Positions 22,449 to 34,120 are shown, numbered from the stretch's first letter. The stretch: DNA of 64,000 bases from Triticum aestivum (GCF_018294505.1 NC_057802.1:315547816-315611815), one strand, 5' to 3'. Program-made: numbers and translations. The notes: generated by a model not told the origin, from the letters alone.

Positions 22449-22964
22449 CTTTCCATATTTTGTAACTCCAACTCTTGCCATTTTCGACTGTGTTATGATA
22501 TTCCCTTCGTGGTCGGGTTTTGTTTTTCCGTGTTGCATTTTGTTCATGTCATGCATCTCATATCATGTCATCATGTGCATCTCATTTGCATACGTGTTCG
22601 TCTCATGCATCCGAGCATTTTCCCCGTTGTCCGTTTTGCAATCCGGCACTCCCACCTCCTCCGGCGCACCCCTTTTCGTTTCTTTTCATGAGCGGGTGTT
22701 GAACGTTCTCGGAATGGACCGAGTCTTGTCAAGTGGCCTTGGTATACCACCGGTAGACCACCTGTCAAGTTTCGTGCCATTTGGAGGTCGTTTGACGCTC
22801 CAACGGTTAACCGGGTAACCACAAATGCCTCTTTTGTGTTGCAGCCCAACACCCCTCCAAAACAGCCCAAAAACCCATCTAAATCACTTCCATGCTCTAG
22901 GTCGTTCGATCACGATCGTGTGGGCGAAAACCGCACTCCATTTGGAGTCTCCTAGCTCCCTCTA

Positions 22965-22974
22965 CCTATAAATA
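22965..22974 (+). promoter_or_regulatory. TATA box of the 4.3-kb element
   Basis: CCTATAAATA is followed about 60 bp later by AAACCCTAGATCTGCC and a CpG-rich leader. The next AACCCTAGATCTTAC at 23446 is followed by a T-rich intron-like region. Transcription would run rightwards. Confidence 0.55.
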
Positions 22975-24981
22975 TGTGTCTCTCCCGATATCCTCGCGCA
23001 GATAAAACCCTAGATCTGCCCCTCCGCGCGCCGGACGTGTCCGTACTGCGCTGGACGGAGCCGCCGCCGCCCCGAGCCAACGGGCGCGCGACACGTGTCC
23101 CCGCCGCCGCTCCCGCGCCGCCGGCCCGCGGGGCCCGACCGCCGGCGCCCGCGCCCGAGGCTCCTCGCCGCCCGTGCGCCTCCTCCCTCCGACCCGCGCT
23201 GCGCGCCGCCGCCGTCCTCCGCCGGACCTCGCCGCCTCCGCCGCTACCCCGTCGCCGGCCGCCGCGCCGCCTCCGCCGCGCCCTCCCGCGGGCCGCGCCG
23301 GACTCCACGCCGTCGCGCCTCCACGCCGCGTCGGCGCCACGCCCCGTCTCCCTCCTCTCTATCTCCGGTCGCCGGCCCTGCCACCCTCCTCCTCTCGAGC
23401 TCCGGCGAGCAGCAACTCCGGCCATCCCCGATCTCCGGCGGCCCGAACCCTAGATCTTACCGAAGGTTGACTTTCTTCCTCCCCCGAGATATTCTAAGTC
23501 CTAGATAATTTACAATATCTTGCTCTGTTCATCGCATCATAACTCTCTGCATATAGCTCCGTTTTGTGCGTGTAATATATCGAAATGTTCGCCTCGAGAT
23601 GCTCTTAATTTTGTTCCATTATGCCATATTTATTTGAGTCCATCTTGATTCCCAAATCTCTGGTGCAAGAGTGTTATATGCTGTTAACTGCTGTTACTTA
23701 TCAGAACATGAGGATTTGTTATTTTTGTTGCATCTGTTGTGTGCATCTTATGGGCATGAGCTCTACATGTGTTTTGATTTATGTCATGCCATCTTTACAG
23801 AGGTGTATGCCATGTATTTTTGTGATCTCTGTGGTGACTAGCACAAGCATGCAAACTAGGCTTCGTGATGTTTCTGATTTCAGGGACAGTAATTTTGCCA
23901 ATTCTGTGACTGCTGTTATTTTGTTGCTATGTATCCATGTGGCTACAGAGAGATCCATGCTCCTTTTGGTGATGTTCAATAAGGATGTTTTGTAGATATA
24001 GTTGTTATCTATCCATACATGCCCTTGTTTGCAATTATGGAGGGCCATAGCATGTCTTAATATTGCTCTACTTTTGCTATAAAATATTCCTGGCAGATTC
24101 TTAACATGATATTCAATTTTGCCAAGGTTGTTGTAGTTGTTTCATACATGCTATGAACTTGCTCTTGCCATGGATAGCTTCTTAAACATGCCATCTTGCT
24201 GTAGGTATGCTTGTTTTGTCAGGCATTGCTTTGTGGTGAGTGCATCAAGCTCACCAAGATGCCTTCATAATGCTGTTTCTGCCATGCTCTGTTTTCTGCT
24301 AAGTCTGAAACCTGTTAACGAAACTTGCTATGTTAACATGGGTGCCATCATATATTCTGATCCATTTTGACTTATGGCCAATAAGGGACTTTTGTTCTAT
24401 GCATTTAGTAGATTCATGCCATGCCTTGTTTTGCTATGTTAATTTCCTGTAGCATGTTGTTTGCTTGCTCTGAACAGTGCTACCTGATGCTGTTTCTGCC
24501 ATGTCCAGTAATTTCACTAAGTCTGTGAACCTGATATCTTTTGCACTTTTGCCATGCTTGTTTGAACCTGCTGTGGTGTGATCTAGCCGTAGCTCAGTGT
24601 TCATCTTTTGTCAAGCATCTCCTGTAGATTACTTCCATATGTTTTGTTGCTATGTTGGAGTGTTGTAGCATAGTTACTTGATGTATTCTAGGTGCTATTA
24701 TGCTGTTAATCACAGATTCGTGTCATTCTTGTTTTGCTTGCCATTTGCAAACCGTGCATCCGTTTCCGGTGATCTTTATGTCGATTTCGACCAAAATCAT
24801 CTCATCTTTCCAGTGGCATACTTGGTTTGCCAAGTTACTGCCTTGTTCATCATTTTTCTTTCGGAGCACGCATATGCATCGCATACCACATCTCGCATAT
24901 CATACATGTTTTGCATCATGTTGCTTGTGCATTTCCCGTGATTGATTGTGGTTCCATTGCTTGTGTTCTTACTGTGGATAG

Positions 24982-26410
24982 AGCCGGGAGACGAGTTCGT
25001 GAACGAGGAACCTGTTGAGTATGCTTACGAGGATCAAGCTTTCGACAACTCTGAGAACCTTGCAGGCAAGATGACCATACCCTCGAAATCACTTCTATCT
25101 TTGCTTTGCTAGTTATTCGTTCTATTGCCATGCTGCGCTACCTACCACTTGGTATATCATGCCTCCCATATTGCCATGTCAAGCCTCTAACCATCCTTTC
25201 CTAGCAAACCGTTGTTTGGCTAAGTTACCGCTTTTGCTCAGCCCTTCTTATAGCGTTGTTAGTTGCAGGTGAAGTTGAAGTTGGTTCCATGTTGGAACAT
25301 GGATATTTTGGAATATCACAATATCTCTTATTTAATTAATGCATCTATATATTTGGTAAAGGGTGGAAGGCTCGGCCTTATGCCTGGTGTTTTGTTCCAC
25401 TCTTGCCGCCCTAGTTTCCGTCATACCGGTATTATGTTCCTTGAGTTTGCGTTCCTTACGCGGTTGGGTGATTTATGGGACCCCCTTGACAGTTCGCTTT
25501 GAATAAAACTCCTCCAGCAAGGCCCAACCTTGGTTTTACCATTTGACCACCTACCACCTACACTTCCCTTGGGTTTTCGCGAGCCCGAGGGTCATCTTTA
25601 TTTTAGACCCCCACGGGCCAGTGCTCCTTCGAGTGTTGGTTCGAACCGAGCTGCCTGCGGGGCCACCTTGGGGAAACTTGAGGACTGGTTTTACTCGTAG
25701 CTAGTCTCATCCGGTGTTGCCCTGAGAACGAGATATGTGCAGCTCCTATCGGGATTTGTCGGCACATCGGGCGGCTTTGCTGGTCTTGTTTTACCATTGT
25801 CGAAATGTCTTGTAAACCGGGATTCCGAGACTGATCGGGTCTTTCCGGGAGAAGGTTTATCCTTCGTTGACCGTGAGAGCTTATAATGGGCTAAGTTGGG
25901 ACACCCCTGCAGGGTATTATCTTTCGAAAGCCGTGCCCGCGGTTATGAGGCAGATGGGAATTTGTTAATGTCCGGTTGTAGAGAACTTGTCACTTGACCC
26001 AATTAAAATACATCAACCGTGTGTGTAGCCGTGATGGTCTCTTCTCGGCGGAGTCCGGGAAGTGAACACGGTTTGAGTTATGCATGAACGTAAGTAGTTT
26101 CAGGATCACTTCTTGATCATTTCTAGCTTCGCGACCGTTGCGTTGCTTCTCTTCTCGCTCTCACTTGCGTATGTTAGCCACCATATATGCTTAGTGCCTG
26201 CTGCAGCTCCACCTCATTACACCATCCTTTCCTATAAGCTTAAATAGTCTTGATCTCGCGGGTGTGAGATTGCTGAGTCCTCGTGACTCACAGATTCTAC
26301 CAAAACAGTTGCAGGTGCCGACGATGCCAGTGCAGATGATGCAACCAAGCTCAAGTGGGAGTTCGACGAGGAACGTGGTCGTTATTATGTTTCTTTTCCT
26401 GATGATCTGT
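24982..26410 (+). CDS. putative spliced small acidic protein inside the 4.3-kb element
   Basis: Three exon-like blocks share one phase. Block A (24982-25065) follows ...GGATAG and reads [20 protein letters not shown] then DNSENLA, ending GCAG|GCAAG, a possible GC-type donor. Block B (25268-25339) follows TTAGTTGCAG and reads [20 protein letters not shown] then a stop. Block C (26315-26410) follows ACAGTTGCAG and reads [20 protein letters not shown] then [12 protein letters not shown] and TAG. A joined to C stays open, and A joined to B ends early, so alternative splicing is possible. No start codon is assigned. The function is unknown. The exon reading is inference from splice-like signals and acidic composition. 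Confidence 0.4.
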
Positions 26411-26699
26411 AGTGGAGCCCAGTTGGGACGATCGGGGATCTAGCATTTGTGGTTATCTTATTTTCATTTGGATTTTGACCGTAGTCGGTCTATGTGTGGA
26501 TTTTTGGATGATGTATGAATTATATTTATGTATTGTGTGAAGTGGCGATTGTAAGCCAACTCTCGTTATCCCATTCTTGTTCATTACATGAGATTGTGTG
26601 AAGATGACCCTTCTTGCGACAAAACCACAATGCGGTTATGCCTCTAAGTCGTGCCTCGACACGTGGGAGATATAGCCGCATCGTGGGCGTTACACATTA

Positions 26700-29573
26700 T
26701 CATTGCAATACCTAGATCTATTCTTGTTTTTATGCCTAGCTAGGGGCGTTAAACGATAGCGCTTGTTGGGAGGCAACCCAATTTTATTTTTGTTCCTTGC
26801 TTTTGGTTTCTGTTTAGTAATAAATAATTCATCTAGCCTCTGTTTAGATGCGTTTTTATGTTTTAATTAGTGTTTGTGCCAAGTAGAACCAATAGGATCT
26901 TCTTGGTTGATAGTTGTTTGATCTTGCTGAAAAAGACAGAAACTTTACTCTCACGAAAATAATTGTTAAAATTCACCAGAACGTGATAAAATACCAATTC
27001 TTTTTGCAGTAGATCAATATACAAATTATCCAGGTTTTCCTAGTTTTTCAGAAGTTTTGGAGTTCCAGAAATATTCGAACAAATCAGATTGCTACAGACT
27101 GTTCTGTTTTTGACAGATTCTGTTTTTCGTGTGTTGTTTGCTTATTTTGATGAATCTATGGCTAGTATCGGGGGGTATGAACCATAGAGAAGTTGGAATA
27201 TAGTAGGTTTAACACCAATATAAATAAATAATGAGTTCATTACAGTACCTTAAGGTGGTGGTTTATTTTCTTATACTAACAGAGCTCATGAGATTTTCTG
27301 TTGAGTTTTGTGTTGTGAAGTTTTCAAGTTTTTGGGTAAAGATTTGATGGATTATGGAATAAGGAGTGGCAAAAGCCTAAGCTTGGGGATGCCCAAGGCA
27401 CCCCAAGGTAAAATTCAAGGACAACCAAAAGCCTAAGCTTGGGCATGCCCCGGAAGGCATCCCCTCTTTCGTCTTCGTCTATCGGTAACTTTACTTGAGG
27501 CTATATTTTTATTCACCACATGATATGTGTTTTGCTTGGAGCATCTTGTATGATTTGAGTCTTTGCTTTTTAGTTTACCACAATCATCATTGCTGTACAC
27601 ACCTTTTGGGAGAGACACACACGAATTGAAATTTATTAGAATACTCTATGTGCTTCACTTATATCTTGTGAGCTAGATAATTTTGCTCTAGTGCTTCACT
27701 TATATTTTTTTAGAGCACGGTGGTGGTTTTATTTATAGAAATTATTGATCTCTCATGCTTCACTTATATTATTTTGAGAGTCCTTTAGAACAGCATCGTA
27801 ATTTGCTTTGGCTATAAAATTAGTCCTAATATGATAGGCATCCAAGATGGGTATAATAAAAACTTTCATATAGAGTGCATTAAATACTATAATAAATATG
27901 ATACTTGATAGAAGTTTTGAGATATAAAGGTGGTAATGTTAGAGTCATGCTAGTTGGGTAATTGTGAAATTGAGAAATACTTGTGTTAAAGTTGGCAAGT
28001 CCCGTAGCATGCACGTATGGTAAACGTTGTGTGACAAATTTGAAACATGGGGTGTTCTTTGAGTGCTTTCCTTATGAGTGGCGGTCGGGGACGAGCGATG
28101 GTCTTTTCCTACCAATCTATCCCTCTAGGGCATGCATAGTAGTACTTTGCTTCGAGGGCTAATAAAATTTTGCAATAAGTATATGAGTTCTTTATGACTA
28201 ATGTGAGTCCATGGATCATACACACTCTTACCCTTCCGCAATTTGCTAGCCTCTACGGTACCGTGCATTGTCCTTTCTCACCTTGAGAGTTGGTGCAAAC
28301 TTCGCTGGTGCATCCAAACCCCGTGATATGATACGCTCTATCACACATAAGCCTCCTTATATCTTCCTCAAAACAGCCACCATACCTACCTATTATGGCA
28401 TTCTCATAGCCATTTCGAGATATATTGCCATGCAACTTTCCACCATTCCGTTTATTATGACACGCTCCATCATTGTCATATTGCTTTGCATGATCATGTA
28501 GTTGACATCATATTTGTGGCAAAGCCACTTTCATAATTCTTTCATACATGTCGCTCTTGATTCATCGCATATCCCGGTACACCGCCGAAGGCATTCACAT
28601 AGAGTCATATTTTTGTTCTAGTATCGAGTTGTAACATTGAGTTATGAGTAAATACAACTGTGATGATCATCATTATTAGAGCATTGTCCCATGTGAGGAA
28701 AGACTATGAAATTAAAATAAGAGAGGCCAAAGAAGCCCAAATAAAAAAAAGAGGCCAAAGAAGCCCAAACAAAAAAAATGAGAGAAAAAGAGAGAAAGGG
28801 CAATGTTACTATCCTTTTTCCACACGTGTGCTTCAAAATAGCACCATGATCTTCATGATAGAGAGTTTCTTATTTTTCACTTTCATATACTAGTGGGAAT
28901 TTTTCATTATAGAACTTGGCTTGTATATTCCAATAATGGGCTTCCTCAAAATGCCCTAGGTCTTCGTGAGCAAGCAAGTTGGATGCACACCCACTTAGTT
29001 TCTTTTGATGAGCTTTCATACACTTATAGCTCTAGTGCATCTGTTGCATGACAATCCCTACTCCTCGCATTGACATCAATTGATGGGCATCTCCATAGCC
29101 CATTGATTAGCCGCGTAAATGTGAGACTTTCTCCCTTTTTGTCTTCTCACATAACCCCCATCATCATATGCTATTCCACTTATAGTGCTATATCCATGGC
29201 TTGCGCTCATGTATTGCGTAAGGGTTGAAAAGGCTGAAGCGCGTTAAAAAAGTATGAACAAATTGCTCAGCTTGTCATCGGGGTTATGCATAATGGGAGC
29301 ATTTTGTGTGACGAAAATGAAGCATGGCCAAACTATATGATTTTGTAGGGATGAGCTTTCTTTGGCTATGTTATTTTGATAAGACATAATTGCTTGGTTA
29401 GTATGCTTGAAGTATTACTATTTTTATGTCAATATTAAACTTTTATCTTGAATCATTTGGATCTGAGCATTCATGCCACAATAAAGAGAATTACATTGAA
29501 AATTATGTTAGGTAGCATTCCACATCAAAAATTCTGTTTTTATCATTCACCTACTCGAGGACGAGCAGGAACT
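26700..29573. other. non-coding internal region of the Athila-type element
   Basis: It begins with the last codons of the gag-like frame, then GGGCGTTAAACGATAGCGCT and TTGTTGGGAGGCAACCC, words typical of Athila-group internal regions. Otherwise it is AT-rich with many stops in all frames and no pol domain. A purine-rich stretch at 28700-28800 (GAGAGGCCAAAGAAGCCC twice) contains a short duplication. 27370-27470 has a repeated AAAGCCTAAGCTTGGG word that resembles the PPT. Confidence 0.7.
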
Positions 29574-29588
29574 AAGCTTGGGGATGTT
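29574..29588 (+). promoter_or_regulatory. polypurine tract of the Athila-type element
   Basis: AAGCTTGGGGATGTT lies directly before the 3' LTR, the expected plus-strand primer position. Confidence 0.7.
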
Positions 29589-31176
29589 TGATAAGTCTCC
29601 AACGTATCTATAATTTTTGATTGTTCCATGCTATTATATTATCTGTTTTGGATGTTTAATGGGCTTTAATATACCTTTTTATATTATTTTTGGGACTAAC
29701 CTATTAACCGAAGGCCCAGTGCAAATTGCTGTTTTTTTGCCTATTTTAGTGTTTCGCAGAAAAGGAATATCAAACGAAATCCAAACGGAATGAAACCTTC
29801 GTGAGGATCATTTTTGGAACAAACGCAATCCAGGAGACTTGGAGTGGAGGTCAAGAAAGCCACGAGGAGGCCACGAGGCAGGAGGGCGCGCCCCAGGGGG
29901 GGTGGGCGCGCCCCCACCCTCGTGGGCCCCTCGCAGCTCCACCGACCTACTTCTTTTGCCTATATATACTCTTATACCCTGAAACCTTCGGGGAGAGCCA
30001 CGAAACACCTTTTCCACCGCTGCAACCTTCTGTACCCGTGAGATCCCATCTTGGGGCCTTTTCCGGTGATCTGCCGGAGGGGGATTCGATCACAGTGGGC
30101 CTCTACATCAACACCATGGCCTCTCCGATGATGTGTGAGTAGTTTACCACAGACCTTCGGGTCCATAGTTATTAGCTAGATGGCTTCTTCTCTCTCTTTG
30201 AATCTCAATACAAAGTTCTCCTTGATTCTCTTGGAGATCTATTTGATGTAACTCTTTTTGCGCTGTGTTCGCCGAGATCCGATGAATTGTGGGTTTATGA
30301 ACTTGATTATCTATGAATCTTATTTGATTGTTCTCTGAATTCTTATATGCATGATTTGATATCTTTGCAAGTCTCTTCGAATTATTGGTTTAGTTTGGCC
30401 TACTATATTGATCTTTCTTGCAATGGGAGAAGTGCTTAGCTTTGGATTCAATCTTGCGGTGTCCTTTCCCAGTGACAGCAGGGGCAGGAAGGGACGTATT
30501 GTATTGTTGCCATCGAGGATAAAAAGATGGGGTTTATATCATATTGCTTGAGTTTATCCCTCTACATCATGTCATCTTGCCTAATGCGTTACTCCGTTCT
30601 TATGAACTTAATACTCTAGATGCATGCTGGATAGCGGTCGATGTGTGGAGTAATAGTAGTAGATGCAGAATCGTTTCGGTCTACTTGTCACGGACGTGAT
30701 GCCTATATTCATGATCATTGCCTTAGATATCATCATAACTATGCACTATTCTATCAATTGCTCGGCAGTAATTTGTTCACCCACCGTAATACATGCTATC
30801 TTGAGAGAAGCCACTAGTGAAACCTATGGCCCCTGGGTCTATTTTCCATCATATTAATCTTCCGTCAACTAGCTATTTTTTCGCCGTTTATTTTGCAATC
30901 TTTCCTTTTCAATCTATACAACAAAAATACCAAAAATATTTATCTTATTATCTTTATCAGATCTCACTTTTGCAAGGGGCCGTGAAGGGATTAACAACCC
31001 CTTTATCGCGTTGGTTGCAAGGTTCTTATTTGTTTGTGGAGGTATTAGGGACTTACGTGTAGTCTCCTACTGGACTGATACCTTGGTTCTCAAAAACTGA
31101 GGGAAATACTTACGCTACTTTGCTGCATCACCTTTTCCTCTTCAAGGGAAAACCAACGCATGCTCAAGAGGTAGCA
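29589..31176 (+). repeat. 3' LTR of the Athila-type element
   Basis: The LTR is 1588 bp, starts TGATAAGTCTCCAACG and ends CAAGAGGTAGCA. One base change at position 6 breaks the terminal hairpin that is perfect in the 5' LTR. By eye, differences from the 5' LTR are sparse, with a few clusters (for example around 30880-30960). Confidence 0.9.
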
Positions 31177-31181
31177 GTCCT

Positions 31182-31281
31182 CGCGCACCTCCGCATCCCC
31201 CCTAGCATTGGTGGCTGCGGGCGGCGGAGCCTTCGAGGTGGAAGGATGAGCCGAAGGGCCGGATTTCTTCTTGGGCGCCAT
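31182..31281 (-). pseudogene. Tat2 gag, N-terminal 35 codons
   Basis: The ATG at 31281 opens MAPKKKSGPSAHPSTSKAPP and runs in frame to the TSD. Across the insertion the same frame continues at 19786 (VNAAGNVVGAG), so removal of the insert and one TSD copy would leave gag open at this point. The 100-bp leader between PBS and ATG is GC-rich. Confidence 0.75.
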
Positions 31282-31360
31282 GGTCGATGGCGCCGTCGAA
31301 AACGAAGATCGCGATGAAGATGATGCGCTGCACACGCTTTTAGGTTCGCGCAAGTGATCC

Positions 31361-31377
31361 CCCTACCCGGCGCGCCA
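31361..31377 (-). promoter_or_regulatory. Tat2 primer-binding site
   Basis: The minus strand reads TGGCGCGCCGGGTAGGG, four bases after the LTR end (...CCCACGACA). Its position fits a tRNA primer site. The tRNA is not assigned. Confidence 0.7.
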
Positions 31378-31381
31378 AAGA

Positions 31382-32289
31382 TGTCGTGGGAAACCACGGC
31401 CACCTATGGGATCAAGGGCCCCTTCCTAGTTCGGCAGGGGGGATGTCACGTTGCACAAAGAGCAGAAGAGCGTGGGGCAGCACGGCAGAGATCACACGGG
31501 CAATTTTACCCAGGTTCGGGCCGCCGTGAGGCGTAAAACGTCCTACTTTGGTGGATTGATGATGGAAGAATGGTGGTGGAGCGTAGTACACTTGCCCAGC
31601 AGGGTTGCCTCAGGGCGCCAGTGGCCACGCGCGTATGAATGTGTGGGTCTCCAACCTTCTAACCCTTTCTACAGTTGCCATGGGCCTCCTTTTATAGGTT
31701 GAGGGGTCACCAAAATGGCAAAGTAGTCATTATGCACTGATAAGATAGCAAACAGTGCTATCATACCTAACCCTGCAGGTTGACAGGGTGCATTAAATGC
31801 GCCACTCAACACCACATCGTCGCTCACCCGGCAAGCCTTGCGGGCCGCTTTGCCAGCTTCACACCTGCTCGCTTGACACGTTGCAGGACGGGTGTCATTC
31901 GTAGGCATCTCTTGTGGAAAGAGGCTGCGGCGAATGGCTGCCACTTAATCACTTTGCGGCTTGACACCGCACTGATTGACGACGTGGGTCATGGCGGAGT
32001 AGTTGGTTGAGGTGGTTTTTCCTTCGCGAGTCTCGGCAAGCCCTGTCGAGATGTCTTGGACGTTTTCTGCCGGGGGTGACCCCACCCTCGCCGAGCTCAC
32101 CTGACCGGCAAGGGAGGCTTTTCTCCTGGTGGTATCTTGCTTCCCTAGCTTGGTCTTGGTCCTCTTGATCTTCATGTTGGTCCTTCGAAGATCTTGGTCT
32201 CTTATACTCTGGCATGGCCTGGCGCCATAATCTCGTTCCCGTGTCTGTGCACAATCCTGGCAACAGACCCAGGGTTTGTTGCACTGACA
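31382..32289 (-). repeat. Tat2 5' LTR
   Basis: This is a 908-bp LTR. The minus strand starts TGTCAGTGCAACAAACCC at 32289 and ends TTTCCCACGACA at 31382. The TATA element CCTATAAAAGGAGG (minus) is at 31698-31685. The next bases to the right, GATAC, belong to the LTR remnant it landed in. Confidence 0.85.
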
Positions 32290-32309
32290 GATACGTTGGA
32301 GACGTATCA
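32290..32309 (-). repeat. 20-bp remnant of an Athila-type LTR, site of Tat2 insertion
   Basis: GATACGTTGGAGACGTATCA is the reverse complement of an Athila-type LTR start. The rest of this LTR should lie on the far side of Tat2, outside the window. Tat2's TSD candidate GATAC (32290-32294) is one arm of the LTR's terminal hairpin. The next bases (TAGGT...) return to the Copia host. Confidence 0.75.
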
Positions 32310-32407
32310 TAGGTTATCCCAAAAGACATAATTGGGTATTCCTTCTACCATAAGATCAAGGAAAAAGTGTTTGTCACAAAGAATGAACACTTTCTCGAGG
32401 TGTTTTG
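32310..32407 (+). pseudogene. Copia polyprotein fragment, piece 1 (integrase C-terminal side)
   Basis: The frame reads PKDIIGYSFYH, then KIKEKVFVTKNEHFLEVFC across the next insertion. This matches the GYPK...GYYFY...KVFVARNAEFLE pattern found after the integrase core of Ty1/Copia polyproteins. An extra base near GGTTATCCC shifts the GYP codons. The frame continues at 34002 after the solo LTR. Confidence 0.7.
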
Positions 32408-33996
32408 TGATGTCTACTAGAACTACATCGGTATTTCCCCAAAGAGGAAGGGATGATGCAGCAACGGTAGGTATTTCCCTCAGTGATGAGACCAAGGTTA
32501 TCGAACCAGTAGGGGAATGACGCAACACTACGTGAATGGCACATGGACACAAATAACAAATACTTGCAACCCGATGTGTTAAAGGGGTTGTCAATCCCTT
32601 TTGGGCAACGGTGCCAGAAATTGGCAAACGGACGTGAGAAAGTTGTAATAATTTGATAGATAGATCTTGCGGGAACGCGAGATAAAATTAATTGCAGCAA
32701 GGTATTTTTGTATTTTTGGTTTAATAGATCTGAAAATAAAAGCAAATAAAGGTAGATCGCAAAGGCAAATATAATCAAGAAGAGACCCGGGGGCCGTAGA
32801 TTTCACTAGTGGCTTCTCTCGAGAAAAATAGCAAACGGTGGGTAAACGAATTACTGTTGGGCAATTGATAAAACTTAAAATAATCATGACGATATCCAGG
32901 CAATGATCATTATATAGGCATCACGTCCAAGATTAGTAGACCGACTCCTGCCTGTATCTACTACTATTACTCCACACATCGACCGCTATCCGACATGCAT
33001 CTAGTGTATTAAGTTCATGGAGAAACGGAGTAATGCAATAAGAACGATGACATGATGTAGACAAGATCTATTTATGTAGAAATAGACCCCATCTTGTTAT
33101 CCTTAATAGCAACGATACATACGTGTCGGTTCCCCTTCTGTCACTGGGATCAAGCACCGTAAGATCGAACCCATCACAAAGCACCTCTTCCCATTGAAAG
33201 ATAAATAGATCAAGTTGGCCAAACAAAACTCAAATATTGGAGAAGAAATATGAGGCTATAAGCAATCATGCATATAAGAGATCAAATAAGACTCAAATAA
33301 ATTTCATGGATAAAAAGATAGATCTCATCATAAACTCAAAGTTCATCGGATCCCAACAAACACACCGCAAAAAGAGTTACATCATATGGATCTCCAAGAG
33401 ACCATTGTATTGAGAATCAAATGAGAGAGAGAGGAAGCCATCTAGCTACTAACTACGGACCCGTAGGTCTACAAAGAACTACTCACGCATCATCGAAGAG
33501 GCACCAATGGACATGATGAACCCCTCCGTGATGGTGTCTAGATTGGATTTGGTATTTCTGGAACTTGCCGCGGCTGGAATTGATTTTTGTTGACTCCCCT
33601 AGGGTTTCTGGAATATTGGGGTATTTATAGAGTAAAGAGGTGGTTCGAGAGGCAACCGAGGTGGGCACAACCCACCAGGGCGCGCCTGGGCCTCCAGGCG
33701 TGCCCTAGTGGGTTGTGCTCCCCTCGGAGCACCCCCCAGGTGCTTCTTCGGCCCACTGGATGTCTTCTGGTCCAAAAAATCCACAAAAAGTTTCGCTGCG
33801 TTTGGACTCCATTTGGTATTGATTTTGTGCAATGTAAAAAACATGCAGAAGACAGCAACTTGCGCTGGGCACTATGTCAATAGGTTAGTACCAAAAAATG
33901 ATATAAAATGACTATAAAATGATTGTAAAACATCCAAGAATGATAATATAACAGCATGGAACAATAAAAAATTATAGATACGTTGGAGACGTATCA
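32408..33996 (-). mobile_element. solo LTR, Athila-type, reverse orientation
   Basis: On the minus strand it starts TGATACGTCTCCAACGTATC at 33996 and ends AGTAGACATCA at 32408, for 1589 bp. The perfect TSD TTTTG is at 32403-32407 and 33997-34001. A TATA box (CTATAAATACC, minus) is at about 33619-33629. It is clearly diverged from the LTRs of the 19792-31176 element except for the conserved terminal hairpin and a few blocks, so it is a related but distinct family. Confidence 0.9.
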
Positions 33997-34001
33997 TTTT
34001 G

Positions 34002-34120
34002 TCACAAAAAAGTAAGTGGGAGGACAATGCAAGATAGACAAGATTATTTGAATCTCCTGTGAAAGTTAGTAGGGTTAAAAAACAGGAAGTTGTTCCGAAA
34101 GTGGCCAGCACAATTGAACC
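34002..34120 (+). pseudogene. Copia polyprotein fragment, piece 2
   Basis: It continues piece 1 (HKKVSGRTMQDRQDYLNLL then a stop), followed by a tail (EVVPKVASTIEP) that reads across the Tekay insertion into 44705. The KVSGRT motif is the usual EVSGRTV-type segment between Copia integrase and RT. Confidence 0.65.

Larger units (their letters stand above)
22430..26694 (+). mobile_element. 4265-bp TG...CA element, solo giant LTR or non-autonomous retroelement
   Basis: It starts TGTAACACCCCGGATGTAAC and ends CGTGGGCGTTACA. The perfect 5-bp TSD CATTA is at 22425-22429 and 26695-26699. TG...CA termini with a 5-bp TSD point to an LTR-retrotransposon integrase. No internal direct terminal repeats, PBS or pol genes are visible, so it is either a solo LTR of an element with very long LTRs or an unusual non-autonomous element. 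The structure resembles a transcription unit: TATA at 22965, a GC-rich CpG-dense leader (23000-23450), a long T-rich intron-like stretch, then small acidic exons near 24982, 25268 and 26315. It is a common Triticeae repeat in my recollection, but I cannot name it. Confidence 0.85.
19792..31176 (+). mobile_element. non-autonomous Athila-type Gypsy element (Sabrina/WHAM-like)
   Basis: The element is complete apart from one nested insertion. It has a 5' LTR 19792-21380, PBS, a gag-like frame 21598-22448, non-coding internal sequence, a PPT at 29574-29588 and a 3' LTR 29589-31176. The perfect TSD GTCCT is at 19787-19791 and 31177-31181. No protease, RT or integrase is found, so it must have been moved by an autonomous relative. 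The PBS (TGGTGCCCTTGCCGAGGA) resembles the Athila-type Asp-tRNA site. The family name is from memory of Triticeae elements. The two LTRs look very similar by eye, so the insertion is younger than Tat2. Confidence 0.88.
11516..32289 (-). mobile_element. Ty3/Gypsy Tat-lineage retrotransposon 'Tat2', host of two nested insertions
   Basis: The 5' LTR is at 31382-32289, the PBS at 31377-31361, and the gag start at 31281. Gag is interrupted by the Athila-type insertion (19792-31176) and resumes at 19786. Gag, protease, RT-RNase H, aRH and integrase run down to about 13566, followed by a 2-kb 3' UTR with an antisense ORF, the PPT (11557-11538) and the first 22 bp of the 3' LTR (11537-11516). The rest of that LTR lies beyond Tat1 and outside the window. 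The flank at 32290-32294 is GATAC, a TSD candidate. Tat1 and Tat2 share domain order but little sequence, so they are different families. Confidence 0.88.

Noticed and set aside
22952..23508. Long Arg/Pro/Ala-rich frames on both strands
   Set aside because: They are a product of the CpG-rich leader of the 4.3-kb element. All frames are open there because stops are rare at such GC content.
19792..31176. The two large LTR elements 'Tat2' and the Athila type as one element
   Set aside because: The GTCCT TSD and matching LTR pair show that the inner element is separate and nested.
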